Shown here in pieces: positions 11,409-22,867 of a DNA stretch of 64,000 nt. The translations under genes and the position numbers were made by a program. Origin of the DNA: Euborellia annulipes (Eukaryota; Arthropoda; Insecta; Dermaptera; Anisolabididae); the NCBI GenBank assembly GCA_023213315.1, contig JAKCPI010013920.1, positions 102,559 through 166,558 of the forward strand, read 5' to 3'. The notes beneath the pieces are model-generated. The model saw only the letters and a list, made by a program, of their open reading frames with translations, was not told the DNA's origin and did no database searches. Within the stretch, counting starts at the first letter, position 1; every line of letters begins with the position of its first letter.

Positions 11409-12013
11409 TCGAAACATCAAAGAATAAAAAAATGTTTCAATAAAATTTGAGAAAAGTTTGATCAAAATAATAAAAGACATCAGACTCGATTATTGTTTTT
11501 CTCTTCAAATTTTTTTAGTTGTTGTGAGTTGTAGTAGTTCAAGAATCAATATCAAAGACATATTTGTGAATCAATTATTGTTTAAATCCTTCAATCAAAA
11601 AAAAAAAAACGCAGAAATAATGAATTGATGGAATCGAGTGTAAATTCGTTTGTTTGGTTGCTGGAAGATTGGCAACACAAAACTCCTTAAAGATAAACAA
11701 CCAAGAGTGTGGCCTACGCTAATCCCTGGAGCTAATTGCAAAATTCATTAAGGAGTGGGGTCTAAACGCACTTAAAAAAAAAAACTAGACTATTATAAGG
11801 AATTTTTTTTTAATGAATTATATTCATAAGGGATTATTGGGACAGAAAATTATAATTTTTTTAATGACTCATTAAAAAATTAAGAAAATTAACACACATC
11901 ATGCCTAATACGAATAACATATAAGAAAATTATTTTTTTGTTATAAACATTAAATTATTAGCTACCATTCTGACATCTCTTGGCAAATTTTCGTAATAGG
12001 TGTTTTGTTTATT
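11409..12013. other. Non-coding AT-rich stretch
   Basis: No gene or repeat boundary was recognised. Confidence 0.3.
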
Positions 12014-12690
12014 ACTTTCTCTTACCTATGTATATATGTAATATATATATAGAGAGAAAGTATTGGATTCATGTCAAAAATTCGATGTCGAGATTTTGAT
12101 GGATCTTCACGTTTTGAGGTCCCCTGAATCCAAAAAAGTGGTTTTCGCGACATGGTCTGTCTGTGGGTGGGTGGGTGGGTGGGTGGGTGTGTCTGTGTTC
12201 AATTTTAAGCATGAAGGAATTGAGCTATGAGGCTGAAATTTTATATTTAAGTTAAACACCCTCCTGGACCGGAAAAATAAGCTTTTAATCAAAATCGGCC
12301 AAAGAGTACTAGTACTTTACTGATGTACTTTTTCAGTTTTTTTCGATTTTCTCAAAATTTGCTCCAACGATTTTTTTTTAAATTCAAAAATCAATTATTT
12401 TTTAGATGCTCTTTAAAATGTATATTCTCATTTTGCGATTGAAATCTTCTGAAGACCACTTTACTCTTGTATTTCATAGGGAAGGATAGGAGAAATGGTT
12501 GCCATGGTAACAAAATATAAATATTTTCCCATACTTATAAATTTTACATCTGAATTCCAATGTTCCGTACTGTCGGGAACTAAATATATGTCGACACAAA
12601 AAATCTGGTGTGACAAGCACAGAACACAACTTTCGATTACCGAAGGTAAGAGAAAGTTGTGTGCTGTGCGCCAGTCACACCAGATTTTTA
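12014..12690 (+). mobile_element. Rep690, most complete copy
   Basis: Rep690 is my label for an unclassified repeat. This copy starts ACTTTCTCTTACC (12,014) and carries the inverted word GGTAAGAGAAAGT at 12,645-12,657. Between them lie a (GGGT/GTCT)n tract, AAGTACTAGTACTTTACTGATG-like palindromic sequence, and GGTTGCCATGGTAACA. The 3' end is a large hairpin with arms AATCTGGTGTGAC / GTCACACCAGATT. No open frame of note. Other copies are at 13,262 (-), 31,115 (-/+), 40,150 (-), 56,590 (+), 57,505 (+) and 61,735 (-), plus short scraps. Confidence 0.7.
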
Positions 12691-12773
12691 CTTTTTAAGA
12701 CACACAACGCCCTCTTGTCGGGAAAAACCAGGGAAAAACATACATAACATCTACACTACTGAACCCCCTAAAG

Positions 12774-13044
12774 CAGTGATTTCCAAACTTTAAGTTACCA
12801 CGCCTCCCTTAAAAATATTTATTCTTATGACGCCTCCCCCCCCCCTTTTATAAAATACAAAAACAAAAATTTTTAATGCTAAAAAATATAAATTTATATA
12901 AAAATATTTTTTTTTATTTATTCTTATTTATATTAAAACTAGCAATCAATTGGAAAATTGGTCCTGGTGGCCAATATTCGCGCCTCCCCTTAGACTAGTC
13001 CGAGCCTCCCTAGGGAAGCGCGCCTCACAGTTTGGAAAACGCTG
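12774..13044. mobile_element. hAT-like element, copy 1 of a pair
   Basis: Ends CAGTGATTTCCAAACTTT and CAGTTTGGAAAACGCTG are imperfect inverted repeats of the hAT CAGNG...CCAAAC type. The sequence is closely similar to 14,669-14,989, including TAGCAATCA...GGAAAATTG and CGCGCCTCCCCTTAGACTA. No convincing 8-bp duplication was seen. Confidence 0.6.
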
Positions 13045-13079
13045 GTGTAAGGGTATTTTATGGCTGGTGGAATTTGTAT

Positions 13080-13239
13080 CAGGAATGAAAGTTAGAAGAA
13101 AACGCAACCAGAATTTTTTCTTTAAAAATATATTTTAACAGCTTGACGTTTCGGCCTTGACCAAAGCAGAAACGTCAGCTGTTAAAATATATTTTTAAAG
13201 AAAAAATTCTGGCTTCGTTTTTTCTAACTTCCATTCCTG
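13080..13239. repeat. Short foldback element
   Basis: Arms run from CAGGAATGAAAGTTAGAA to TTCTAACTTCCATTCCTG, with inner pairing TTTAAAAATATATTTTAACAG / CTGTTAAAATATATTTTTAAA. The centre carries GACGTTTCGG on one side and GAAACGTC on the other, the residue of the shared GAAACGTC signature. Confidence 0.6.
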
Positions 13240-13261
13240 AAGAAAAATATTTTTCTCAAAT

Positions 13262-13505
13262 CTTATTTTCACCCCCCTAGGGTGCCTAACTTAAATATAA
13301 AATTTCAATCTTCTAGCTCAATTCAAACCCAAACAGACACACAGACAGAACATGTCGCGAAAACCATTTTTTTTTTTTGGATTCAGGGGACCTCAAAATG
13401 TATATATCTATCAAAGTCTCGACATCGAAATTTTGACATGAATCCATTATTTCTCTCCATATATATGTATATTAACTTATATATATAGGTAAGAGAAAGT
13501 AAAAA
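13262..13505 (-). repeat. Rep690 partial copy
   Basis: It reads, in minus orientation, from the GCTTATTTTCACC block through AAATATAAAATTTCAATC, the (CAGA)n region and GGATTCAGGGGACCTC to the GGTAAGAGAAAGT end word. Confidence 0.65.
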
Positions 13506-14668
13506 TTCAAAACCGAATTGAGATTAGTTCTATATACAAAAAGATGCGCTATCTCACCCCAGTAAAATTCTAAGTGGACTAAACATATCTTACTTTCCTA
13601 CCTAATGAAAAAAATCCTTACAAAATTCTGCAAGGGATTCGATAGGTTCCTAAATTACCCTGTGTTATTATTATCTGTTTATGAGAGTTTCGAAATTCTC
13701 AAAAATTAATTCCGCCCCAGTAATAAGAAATTTTAGAATGACATTAAAATGTTTCTATCCTACTATACTATTTGCTAAATATTGAATATAAATTTTAACT
13801 CAAACGGAATGCACTTATTTTTTAGTTAAAGTATTAAAAAACATTAATATCTTTGAGCATTATAGGGAATGGGGCATTAACCCCCATGTTTAATGCCTTC
13901 ATACCTCCCCTCTCCCTTTAAGGAAATTACTCTCAAAATAATTTGAATACATTTATAAATAATTATTTCAATTTTTATTTTATTTTCATATTCAAAAGAA
14001 TCGTTTTTCTCAGTCAAATTATTCGTTTCTATCATTTTTTTTTTCAATGATAAAATGCATAAAATTACCTTTAATAAGACACTCAAGAGGGTGTGCTGGT
14101 TGACGGTGAGGTCAGGGTGGGTTACACTATATTAATTATTCACTTTGATTCACTTTAAACACAAAAAAAGAGAGCAGCGCCTGCCTGCTCGGCCACGCAC
14201 TCGACTCAACTGAACGAGAGAGAGACTTGTCTCTTTCTATAGGAATAAAATAGATGAAAATAACAATTCCCTTTTTATTAAAAGTAAAAAAATACCTTTT
14301 GCTCTAATCTAACTATATTTATAACTGGAAAAGAATGTCAACAAATGATTTGGAATATTCCAAGGCCTTTCTTAAATAACCAACCCTTCACCCCCGCACC
14401 CCTAATCAAAATAATAATCAACGCTATTTTTTGAATGTTTTCTATTTATTTGGCTTCCATTTAGCTAAAATCAATTTAAAAAAACATTTTTTTTTTTTCA
14501 ATTTTTCAACCCCTTATCCAATCCTAATAAATAAAATAATTAACAATGCTTTCGCCTTCGGCGAGCTTCGCGTCTAGTCAGAAAAAAATTAGAACCCTGA
14601 AAAACTTCCCTGGATCCGCCTTTGGGTTTTACACATAGTATAATTTTCTAGAATGTCTTACTTTAGGC
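13506..14668. other. Non-coding AT-rich stretch
   Basis: No supported exon. A patch near 14,170-14,235 (GAGAGAGACTTG etc.) and a GC-containing patch near 14,545-14,625 look like transposon scraps without both ends. Confidence 0.3.
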
Positions 14669-14989
14669 CAGTGGTTTATGTTTTAACGCCCCCTTAAAAA
14701 TATTTAATCATATGACGCCCCCTACCCCACACATTTAATAAAATAGTACAAAAACAAAAATTTTTAATACTAAAAAATATAAATTTATATAAATATATTT
14801 TTTTTATTTATTCATATTTATTAGTTTAATTAAAAACTCAGTCCCAGAATCTTCTAAATTATTTTATTATTTTATTTATAAAACTAGCAATCATTAGGAA
14901 AATTGATCTTGGTGGTCAATATTCGCGCCTCCCCTTAGACTAATCCGCGCCTCCCTAGGGAGGCGGGCCTCACAGTTTGGAAAACGCTG
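14669..14989. mobile_element. hAT-like element, copy 2 of a pair
   Basis: Second copy of the 12,774-13,044 element, 50 bp longer owing to an AT-rich insert near 14,825-14,875. It ends CAGTTTGGAAAACGCTG. Confidence 0.6.
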
Positions 14990-14999
14990 CCCTAAGGAG

Positions 15000-15881
15000 T
15001 GGGTCTTTGGGTTGCCTGCCTCCAGAGCTTCCTAATTTCTATACAAACCATTGGAAAATATAGGGCAAATATTTAAATATGGATGAGAGGAGTTCTAATT
15101 AAAAAAAAGGATTGATTCCATTTTCTTATTATTCTATAATTTAGAACTGTTAATTTGCAATTAGATGATTAGATAAATTTTTTGGAGACGTTTCATTGCC
15201 GTGACCTTGAGCAGGGTTGAAAAATGCCATCAGATTTTCAAACCGTAGGGGCAATGTTAAACGTAATTGAACCTTGGTTGAGTGGCCCCGAGAAATAAGC
15301 GTGTCAGTATGCCAGTATTTTTACAAGAAATATGAATTGTTGGCAAAACGAAGTCGATTTATCAAAGAAAAATTACTTGCCAAAGGTAAATAATTTTTTA
15401 CTTTTTCTTAGCTATATATATATGTTAATATATAGAAAGAAAGTATTGCATTCATGTCAAAAATTCGATGTCAAGATTTTTTAACTTGCTGAGAAAAAAA
15501 AATTTACCAGGATTAAATGGCAATGACTTAATAAACAAGCTTAGGGTGTTTTAAGGATAGAGTTGAGAAATTAGAAAATAAATAAAAGAGACCTTGAATT
15601 GATTTAAGAATCTTGGACTATGTTCCAAATTATTAGCAAATTTGTGATTCATATTTTATGTTTTGGCAATGAAAATTCTTCAGAGAAATTTATCTATGTG
15701 AATTTTGCGTCATAAATTTTTGATTTATTAAAAGATAAAGTATGAGAAGACAGATTCGTCAAGATAAAGAGAACGAGAAAGTGAGTTGATTGGTATTTAA
15801 TAAGTAAAATTCCATTAACAATAAGTAGCAAAATATTTATTTTTTGTTATGGAAAATTTTAAATATATAAACGGTCTAGAT
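15000..15881. other. Non-coding AT-rich stretch with Rep690 scrap
   Basis: 15,400-15,480 is the start of a Rep690 copy (TTTTTCTTAGCTATATAT...GAAAGTATTG...TCAAAAATTCGATGTC). The rest holds nothing I can assign. Confidence 0.35.
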
Positions 15882-16676
15882 CAGTGGTTCCCAACCTTTT
15901 TTGACCCATCGCCCCTTTCTGGAGGTTGACTAACACCTATCGCTCCCCTTTACATTTTCATTGTATGCCTAATTTTAATTTGAAGTAAAGTGTAAATAAT
16001 AAAGCTTTTATTATTTTAAACAATTTTATTACCATAGGCCTATACACAGGGCCGCAGACAGACTTGACGGGCCCCGGGGCTACTTACTAATACGCACCCC
16101 CCCCCCCCCCAAAAAAAAAAAAAAAAACAACTTAAAGTTGTTTTTTAGTATGTAAAAGGCTATTGTGGCCTTCATGCCAACACTTTTTTACACAGTTTTT
16201 GACACAACTTTTGAAATAGTTATACATAGCTTACAATATTTATTTAAATAAATTTTTTCAAAATTTCCTAAACAAAGGGTTACAATAATTTATCGAGGAC
16301 AGAGGATTTCCGGGGGAATGGGAATTTTTTTTGAAAATTAGCCACTGAAATCTGCGTTTTGCTATTTTGAATCGTGAAAAAGATCAAACTTGATTTGAGC
16401 TTAAAGGGCCCGGGCCCCCAGAGGAAAAAAAATTTCAAGAAAATGATTTTTTTTAATCGAAATTTAAGATTTGAGCTAAAAGTGATGTTTCAATTCTAGA
16501 TTGAAATTATCTTCAGACTTTTTTATTTTTATGATAATATTTTGTCCTCTTCTATCCTAACCATCCTGTAAAAAGGAGATTGTTCTCCCTTTGAATACTC
16601 ATCGCCCCCCAATCGCCCCCCCTGAAAACCCAAATCGCCCACTTGGGGGCGATCGCCCCCAGGTTGGGAACCACTG
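15882..16676. mobile_element. hAT element, non-autonomous, exact TSD
   Basis: Termini CAGTGGTTCCCAACCTTTT and AGGTTGGGAACCACTG are a textbook hAT inverted pair. They are flanked by an exact 8-bp duplication GTCTAGAT at 15,874-15,881 and 16,677-16,684. At 795 bp it lacks transposase. A C-rich block starting CAGGGCCGCAGACAG near 16,038 may mark another element nested inside, but its second end was not found. Confidence 0.85.
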
Positions 16677-16684
16677 GTCTAGAT

Positions 16685-18021
16685 AAATAGTTTAGTTTTC
16701 TTAATGAGGGATATGATTTTAAATCATATAAAAATAAATAGGTGAGCCGGAATGTTTTGAAAAAAAAAAAAAAAAAAAAAATATTTTTAGAGAATATAAG
16801 TTATGTTTTTAAAAAAGTTCCTATGGCAAAAAGATTCAAGAACGGCCCTAGGTGATTTTTTAGAAGCAAGACTAGAATTATTATTAGAAGAAATCCAATC
16901 CTTTTAAAGTGGAATACTAAAAAGTATACCTGCTTAAAATGAAAAAATTAAAAAAAGTTGAGAAACAAATCAAAATAACTAGTCCTCTAAGGGGAGGTGG
17001 GCTGGGTCCCCCCCCCCCCTTGCAGGACCACAACTGAAAAGATTATACAAATATATATTTCTGATCAGGGGAGGCCCAATATATTAAGCCACTTTTCTGA
17101 AATTGGCGTAAACAACTTGTAAGCAGAGCAAAAAAAAAGGCAAAAGGGAAGCGGAAGAATAAATTTCGAAATGTTAATAAAGGCTGCCTTTTATATTGTA
17201 GAAGAGCTGACCGATAAAATTGGAATAGTGGACAGTTCATAATATTTATTGTAAGATAATAGGGTGTGGATCGAGTCAAGTCAAAACTAAGTATTATATT
17301 AAAATTGAACTTAACTAGTAGATATTTACTATAAATGTTAATTTTATAGATTGTATATAGTATATGATAATTTTATTATAAGAAAAACATGATCAAAAAA
17401 AAGTCTGAAGTTTAGCTCTAAGAGGTGATGCGTCTTAATGCGTCTTTTAATTTTATTCATAAAGTATAGAGAGGTTCAGAAAATAAGTCAAAGACTTGTT
17501 TAAAAAAAAGGTAATTTAAAAGTATTTATTTTTTTTAAGAATATTTGTTAAACTAAACAGGAAGTCGATTAATTTATGAATCATGTGAATGTGAATGACT
17601 CAAATGAAATAAACAAAAAGTCAGAAGAAAATTAAGGTCATTATATGAATATCGCCTTTTGGCTTAGGCATTTCTTCAATTTCCAAGTTAATTAGTGGAT
17701 TAGACAGTGAAGGCAGGATTTGTATGGAAATATGTGATTTTTTTTTTTTGCTATTGATAGTTTTGAATAAAATTCCATTCATTAGGTTCTTATCAATAAA
17801 TAATCAAATTTTATCTCTGTCTAATGTCTTTGGAATCAGTGTCAACACCAAGATAAACATTAAAAAAAAATAATTTAAGGAATTTGAAAGATAATTAAAA
17901 TATATTATAAATGAGAATAGGCTTAGTATTGTGAAGTAGATTTGTTTGACCAGTCAAAAAGGATATCTATAATGCAGGACTTTTGAAAACCAAATTGGTT
18001 TACAGATGAAGATATATGTGG
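16685..18021. other. Non-coding AT-rich stretch
   Basis: Contains poly-A/T tracts and one C-run (~17,010). A modest minus-strand open frame at 17,043-17,279 has hydrophobic-biased random composition and no splice or domain support. Confidence 0.3.
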
Positions 18022-18247
18022 GTCGTCCAATTTATTTGGATTATCTTCTCCCGAGTTGAGTCAAGGTTTCGGAGACCAAACGCCTCCTTCTTCATGACCA
18101 CGAGGGGTCAAGAAAACAAATTTGCCCTAATAACAAAATTGAGGACTTGAAAATTGTTTTCTTGACCCGGCATGGTCTGAAGAAGGAGTCGTTTGGACTC
18201 CGAAACGTTGACTCATAGCGGCAAGAGATAATCCAAATTAATTGGCC
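18022..18247. repeat. Foldback element with hammerhead-like motif in both arms
   Basis: Inverted arms of about 95 bases: GTCCAATTTATTTGGATTATC near the start, GATAATCCAAATTAATTGGCC at the end. The right arm reads CTGAAGAA-GGAGTC-gtttg-GACTCC-GAAACGTT at 18,179-18,211, giving a perfect 6-bp hairpin between the two conserved words. The left arm carries its complement. Confidence 0.7.
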
Positions 18248-18459
18248 TGATCACCAGATTTTTATTTATCTTTATCCTTCTCAAATCGGTTCAACTTTTA
18301 TGAATCAATTGGATAAAGAAGAAGACTTTTAAAAATAGACCGCTTTAAACTTTTACAATATTTCTACAGGGTGAAAATTTGTAAAAATAAAATTATTTAA
18401 TCTTAAAAGTTTAAAAGCAGCCGGAGGGGGGCCTGACAACGAATTAGAGCAAGAGCCAC

Positions 18460-18610
18460 CAAGATCGCTGCATTTAAGTAATGCCAAGAGCGGCGAAACC
18501 ATGGGGGCCACCAAGGAATCAACCTGTTGAACGTCCCCATGTAAAATATATATATATTTTATAAACAATAAACCCTTAAATGGTCTCAGCAGCCGAGAGG
18601 GCAAAAAAAA
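18460..18610 (+). repeat. SINE-like tail with GGCGAAAC hairpin block
   Basis: Contains GCCAAGAGCGGCGAAACC, a small G/C hairpin, AAGGAATCAACC and GAACGTCCCC, followed by an AT run, ACCCTTAAATGGTCTCAGCAGCCGA and a poly-A tail. Similar GGCGAAAC-hairpin-AAGGAA blocks occur at 26,961-27,020 and 51,865-51,955. Family unknown to me. Confidence 0.4.
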
Positions 18611-19658
18611 AAGTTTAAAATAGGCCTACTAAATAAAAAATAAAGAAGCGTAACTAGGAGAGTTTTTGAAATTGCATTCTAACTTCTTACACCTAATAAT
18701 AAAAATAATCTACCTGATGTAAACGAGAAGATTTTGATTGCAAGCACAGAAGAAGGCTACTCGAAGACACCACTGGCTCAAATGGTTAAATTTAACTCGG
18801 ATTTTAGGGTAAATAGGCTCTGAGCCGGCGAGAATGCATTCTACACTCCTCGGTCACATGTGAAGGTATAATTAGAAACGGAGAACTCATTTGAAAGCAA
18901 CTCAATTCAATTGAGATAACAAGTGTAAATATTAACCAGAGCTCAAAACAAAACAAATTACTGTAATATCATACTATTTGGATGTTTGTTTGTTTGATTT
19001 TTTTTACTATCTGAGTATAGACGTAGTAAAACTAAAGAGGCGCATGATCAAACTAAATTTGTTTCTAGCTACTTTTAAGAATCCCCACGGTGCAGAATAA
19101 AAGCATTTTTATATATTTATAAAAATAAACTAGAATGTCTACGAATGAAACAAACAATTTGGAATAATTCCAGCGGCCTTCTAAAATAAAATTCACTCTT
19201 CTACAAAATTACCAAATAAATCTTGGGTAATTGCCTAGGGTAGAATTTATCAATTATAGGGCTTTAATGGATAGCCTAGATATTGAACGAACACAATCGA
19301 TCATTGATACCTCTATGAAAATGAGCATTTAAATTTATATGCATCTAGCTAATCGAAGAATAAATAATAGAAATTTTTTATTAAACCTACAGTCATAGCA
19401 CTTCTTGAAAATGAACTCGAGAAACTTTATCTTTACATATATATGTATTTTTTATTTTTACTAATTCGAGTTTGCTTATTTCATATTCATATAAATTACT
19501 TTTGCAAAAGTTGTTTTGGTCATTTGGAGACTTAGAAAACTCCGCTTGACTTGATTGAGGAGCTAGCTAAAGCTTGTTGTAAAATGGATAATCTCACCTT
19601 TTCAAATCAAAAGAGAGAATGTAATTAATTAAAGAAAATGGCTGTGTAGAATTCAATC
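18611..19658. other. Non-coding stretch with one protein-like fragment
   Basis: The plus-strand frame at about 18,706-18,823 reads as a protein-like segment (ILIASTEEGYSKTPLAQMVK) before a stop, and resumes after it. This suggests a decayed coding fragment of unknown family. The rest is featureless. Confidence 0.25.
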
Positions 19659-20153
19659 ACAGAAATGAAGAGAAATCCAGCTAGGTAGGAAGCCTCTATT
19701 ATTAAATCAAACTCATTTATTACAAAACGTTTCGGCTAAATTTATTGTGCCATCCATCTTCAGTTGTTTTTTAAAAATAGAGTTGTTAATTCGTCTGTCC
19801 ATAAGCTAGTCATATACAATAGCCTATATATAAAACAATGTAAGTATATTTATACATATGATGTAACTAGTTGAGAAGCGAATTTCGAAAATGATTTTCG
19901 ATTATTGATCATTTTCGAAATTCGTTTCTCAACAACTAGTTACATCATATGTGTAAATATACTTACATTGTTTTATACATTGGCTATTGTATATGACTGG
20001 CTTGCGGACAGATGAATTAACTACTCTATTAAAAAAAAAAAAAAAAACAACTGAAGATGTCACAATAAATTTAGCCGAAACGTTTTGTAATAAAGAAGTT
20101 TGATTTAATAATAGAGGCTTTCTAACCTGGCTGCATTCCTCTTCATTTCTGTG
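19659..20153. repeat. ~495-bp near-perfect foldback element
   Basis: Arms of ~240 bases: CACAGAAATGAAGAGAAATCC at the start, CTCTTCATTTCTGTG at the end, pairing to the centre near 19,890-19,915 (TTTTCGATTATTGATCATTTTCG). Both arms carry the CTGAAGAT...GCCGAAACGTTTT signature (plus strand near 20,050; complement near 19,725-19,757). No coding frame. Arm divergence is low, so formation or gene conversion was probably recent. Confidence 0.75.
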
Positions 20154-20335
20154 AGAATGTGTTTATTGCATTTTGTTTTTGGAATACGGTCAAAAAATAT
20201 GAACGATTGTATGGTTATGTTCCTAATAACCAAATATCTTTTCTAGGAGTAAATAGAAGGGCTGTTTCGGATGGGGGTTGAAGTTTTTGTGTATTATGCC
20301 TTTACTTGAACACTAACATGAGGCCCCTAAATTTC

Positions 20336-20550
20336 ATCTGCTGAGAATCATATTGGCAAAAGTCCGAAAATTCAATTTTTGAATTAAGCCTAGCAAACGA
20401 TGTTAAAACATCTTCTCTTTTGAGTGTCAAAGTGGCGAAAATATATTGCTATGTTGCCCGGCTATTTAAATGTACATGTTTATAAAACTTTCAAACGCCT
20501 TTTCTCGAATTGTTGAATTTCGGACTTTCGCCACTATGATTCTCAGAAGG
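20336..20550. mobile_element. MITE with ~40-bp terminal inverted repeats
   Basis: Left CTGAGAATCATATTGGC...AAAGTCCGAAAATTCAA pairs with right TTGAATTTCGGACTTT...GCCACTATGATTCTCAG. AT-rich, non-coding centre. Confidence 0.65.
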
Positions 20551-20696
20551 AGATTTGTATATATAAGAGAAAAAATGCATGTTTATCTTGTGAATATAAA
20601 TGCTTTAATCAGTAGCAAAATAAAAATAATATAATTTTTATAGATTAGATAATTATATTTATTATTTTAAAGAATGACAAAACAATTTTGAGTTTT

Positions 20697-20890
20697 GATA
20701 GCGTGCTGACTGGTTTGAGAATGGAAAAAGCTTTTTGTACAGAATGATTTTTTACCTTAATTATATATACATTATTGATAGAAGCGGTGAGCCTTAGCAT
20801 ATATATATTATTTAAACATTATGAACAAAAAGCTTTTCCAGGCACAAACCTAACTGAGGAAGATTTGCAGCACACTATCGAAATATCAAT
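20697..20890. repeat. Foldback element with hammerhead-like motif
   Basis: Left arm TGATAGCGTGCTGACTGGTTTGAGAATGGAAAAAGC pairs with the right arm ending GCAGCACACTATCGAAA. The right arm reads CTGAGGAAG...CACTATCGAAAT, a weaker version of the shared CTGARGA...GAAAC signature. A smaller ~150-bp core of (AT)-rich sequence separates the arms. Confidence 0.5.
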
Positions 20891-21279
20891 GTTTGTCAAC
20901 CTTTAAAATAATAAATTAAATTAAAAATTGTTTTTATTAAACCTTATCACTCATTAATACTAATAAGAATGTAACCAGCTACCAATTAATTTCAGAGTGG
21001 GACTCATTCATTGCAGATCATACAGGTAATAAATTTATTAATAAGGATGCATTTGGTTTTGAAAAAGAATTATTACTCTCGAATATTTTTTTATCACACG
21101 AGGAACATAGTGTGTTAGACAATAGCAAAAACATTCTTCTGTTGTGATGTATATTACAAGGAAAGCTATCTTTTTCAAAAAATAGAATGAATAACAAATA
21201 AGAATGCCAAACGATTTTCGAGAGAAGTGGATAAATCTTTTGAAAGAGGGAACCTTTCAATTGAAAACCCGACATTGCA

Positions 21280-21821
21280 GAATGTTTTTGTAATCATACT
21301 CAGACTTTATTTTATATCAGTGGCTGACAAGTTGTGAGAGATTAAAAAAATATTTGATAGTAAGTAAAATAAAAACTTATCAAATATATTATATAAATTC
21401 AAAGTAAATATTTTCTCTTACATATATACAAATAAAGGCCTCATGTTGTTTCGACCCAGGTCTTCAAAAGGAAAAATGAGAAAACGATAAAAAAAATTAA
21501 TAATTATTTCAAATGATAAATTAAAACAGATACTAATATATAGGCCTATATATATTTATTGCAATAAATCATTTTAGGGCTTGAATCATTTGAAATAATT
21601 ATTAATTTTTTTATCGTTTTCTCATTTTCCTTTTGAAGACGTGGGGCGAAACAACATGAGGCCTTTATTTGTATATATATAAGAGAAAATATTTACTTTG
21701 AATTTATATAATATATTTGATAAGTTTTTATTTTACTTACTATCAAATATTTTTTTAATCTCTCACAACTTGTCAGCCACTGATATAAAATAAAGTCGAA
21801 GTGTGACTACAAAAACATTCT
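21280..21821. repeat. ~540-bp foldback element
   Basis: Arms of ~235 bases, from AGAATGTTTTTGTAATCATAC at the left to GTGTGACTACAAAAACATTCT at the right. They enclose AAATAAAGGCCTCATGTTGTTTCG / CGAAACAACATGAGGCCTTTATTT. Both arms carry a diverged TTTTGAAGAC...GCGAAACAAC word pair. Short AT-rich loop at ~21,525-21,575. Non-coding. Confidence 0.75.
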
Positions 21822-22141
21822 ACTATGTATATATATATACTCTTATTAGAGTATGACTTTGTTGAAGATAAAAAATGTGTTGAGACGAATTGTAAATCAA
21901 TTAATCTATGATATTTTTGGCTTTAAATTACTGAAAATAAAAAGGAAATATATGACTGTTTCTCATCTAAAATTAAAAAAATTAATAGGTCCAATTTGAA
22001 AATATGGATTGTTCATTGAAATTCTAAGCTTTTAGAAGAATGCCAGACATTTAGTAAAGATAAGTAAGAAAGGATTAAAAATAATATATCTATATATATA
22101 GCCTATATAAAAGAAAAATCTAATATTATAGCTTCACTCAC

Positions 22142-22279
22142 CGATCTGTCATTTTGCTTTTCATCCATTGAGGAAGAGGAATGCTTGAAGAAATTGGTCT
22201 ACCGTTGTCAGTTGAACTCATCTTGTAGTTTTTCTTATTTATCACAAGTTTTTAGAATTGATCGACTAGTCTTTGAGTT
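22142..22279 (-). CDS. Candidate first coding exon of an unidentified gene
   Basis: On the minus strand: acceptor TTTTCCAG, a 5' UTR stretch, ATG at 22,221-22,219, then 26 codons plus two bases (MSSTDNGRPISSSIPLPQWM, continuing KSKMTDR) to a consensus donor GTGAGT (22,141). A likely upstream non-coding exon ends at 22,420 with donor GTAAGT, leaving a 140-bp intron. Three consensus splice signals in the right order make this a credible gene 5' end. Coding continuation must lie at lower coordinates in phase 2, but I could not identify it, and I do not recognise the protein. Confidence 0.45.
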
Positions 22280-22419
22280 CTGGAAAAGAGAGAAAATACA
22301 ATTTAAATTAGTGTTTTGATATAATTATGAATATGATAAGATTTTTTTTAAATTAACCCACTTGAGATATTTTGTTAACATGACAGTCAAATTGATTTGT
22401 AATAAAAACTTTTACTTAC

Positions 22420-22470
22420 GTGGAGTGTGTTATTTTCAGATAAATTATCTGATGTCAAATAAGTATTGGT
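22420..22470 (-). other. Candidate 5' untranslated exon
   Basis: Ends with CACTCCAC followed by donor GTAAGT on the minus strand and is paired with the acceptor at 22,280. The transcription start and right border are unknown. Confidence 0.3.
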
Positions 22471-22867
22471 CAAATAAAGATCATATTAAAACAAAAAATA
22501 TTAACTATATTAAAAAACATTTGGAAGGTTTGTGAATAGAGCATGTGAGTAAGTGGCTCAAATAAAGGAAGGATGGCGAGATGTGATTATGTCAATGGCA
22601 GCGAGGTTAAACAAAGAAGATAGCAAAGTTATTTGTGACAAACAATGATTTTGAAGTAATATTAAAAATTATATTAATTCAATATATATCTATAATAAAA
22701 ATAAATAATAATAATTGTTTTTGGGTTTTCAATTAAGATTTATAATTATATTTTTTGAAATTAAGTGAGCATTGAATGTATTGAAACTACTTAGCGAGGG
22801 AAATACAAACTCAATCTGTTAAAATAATTTTTCAAGTTTGTGTTACGTTCAATTTATTAATCTTTTG

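Noticed and set aside
18720..18790. Minus-strand exon ending at a GTAGAT donor that might follow the 22,142 exon
   Set aside because: In the required phase it hits a TAG within five codons.
21018..21275. 85-codon minus-strand frame near the orphan gene start
   Set aside because: It would need phase 2 entry from the 22,142 exon, no good acceptor precedes it, and the residues look like random AT-rich translation.
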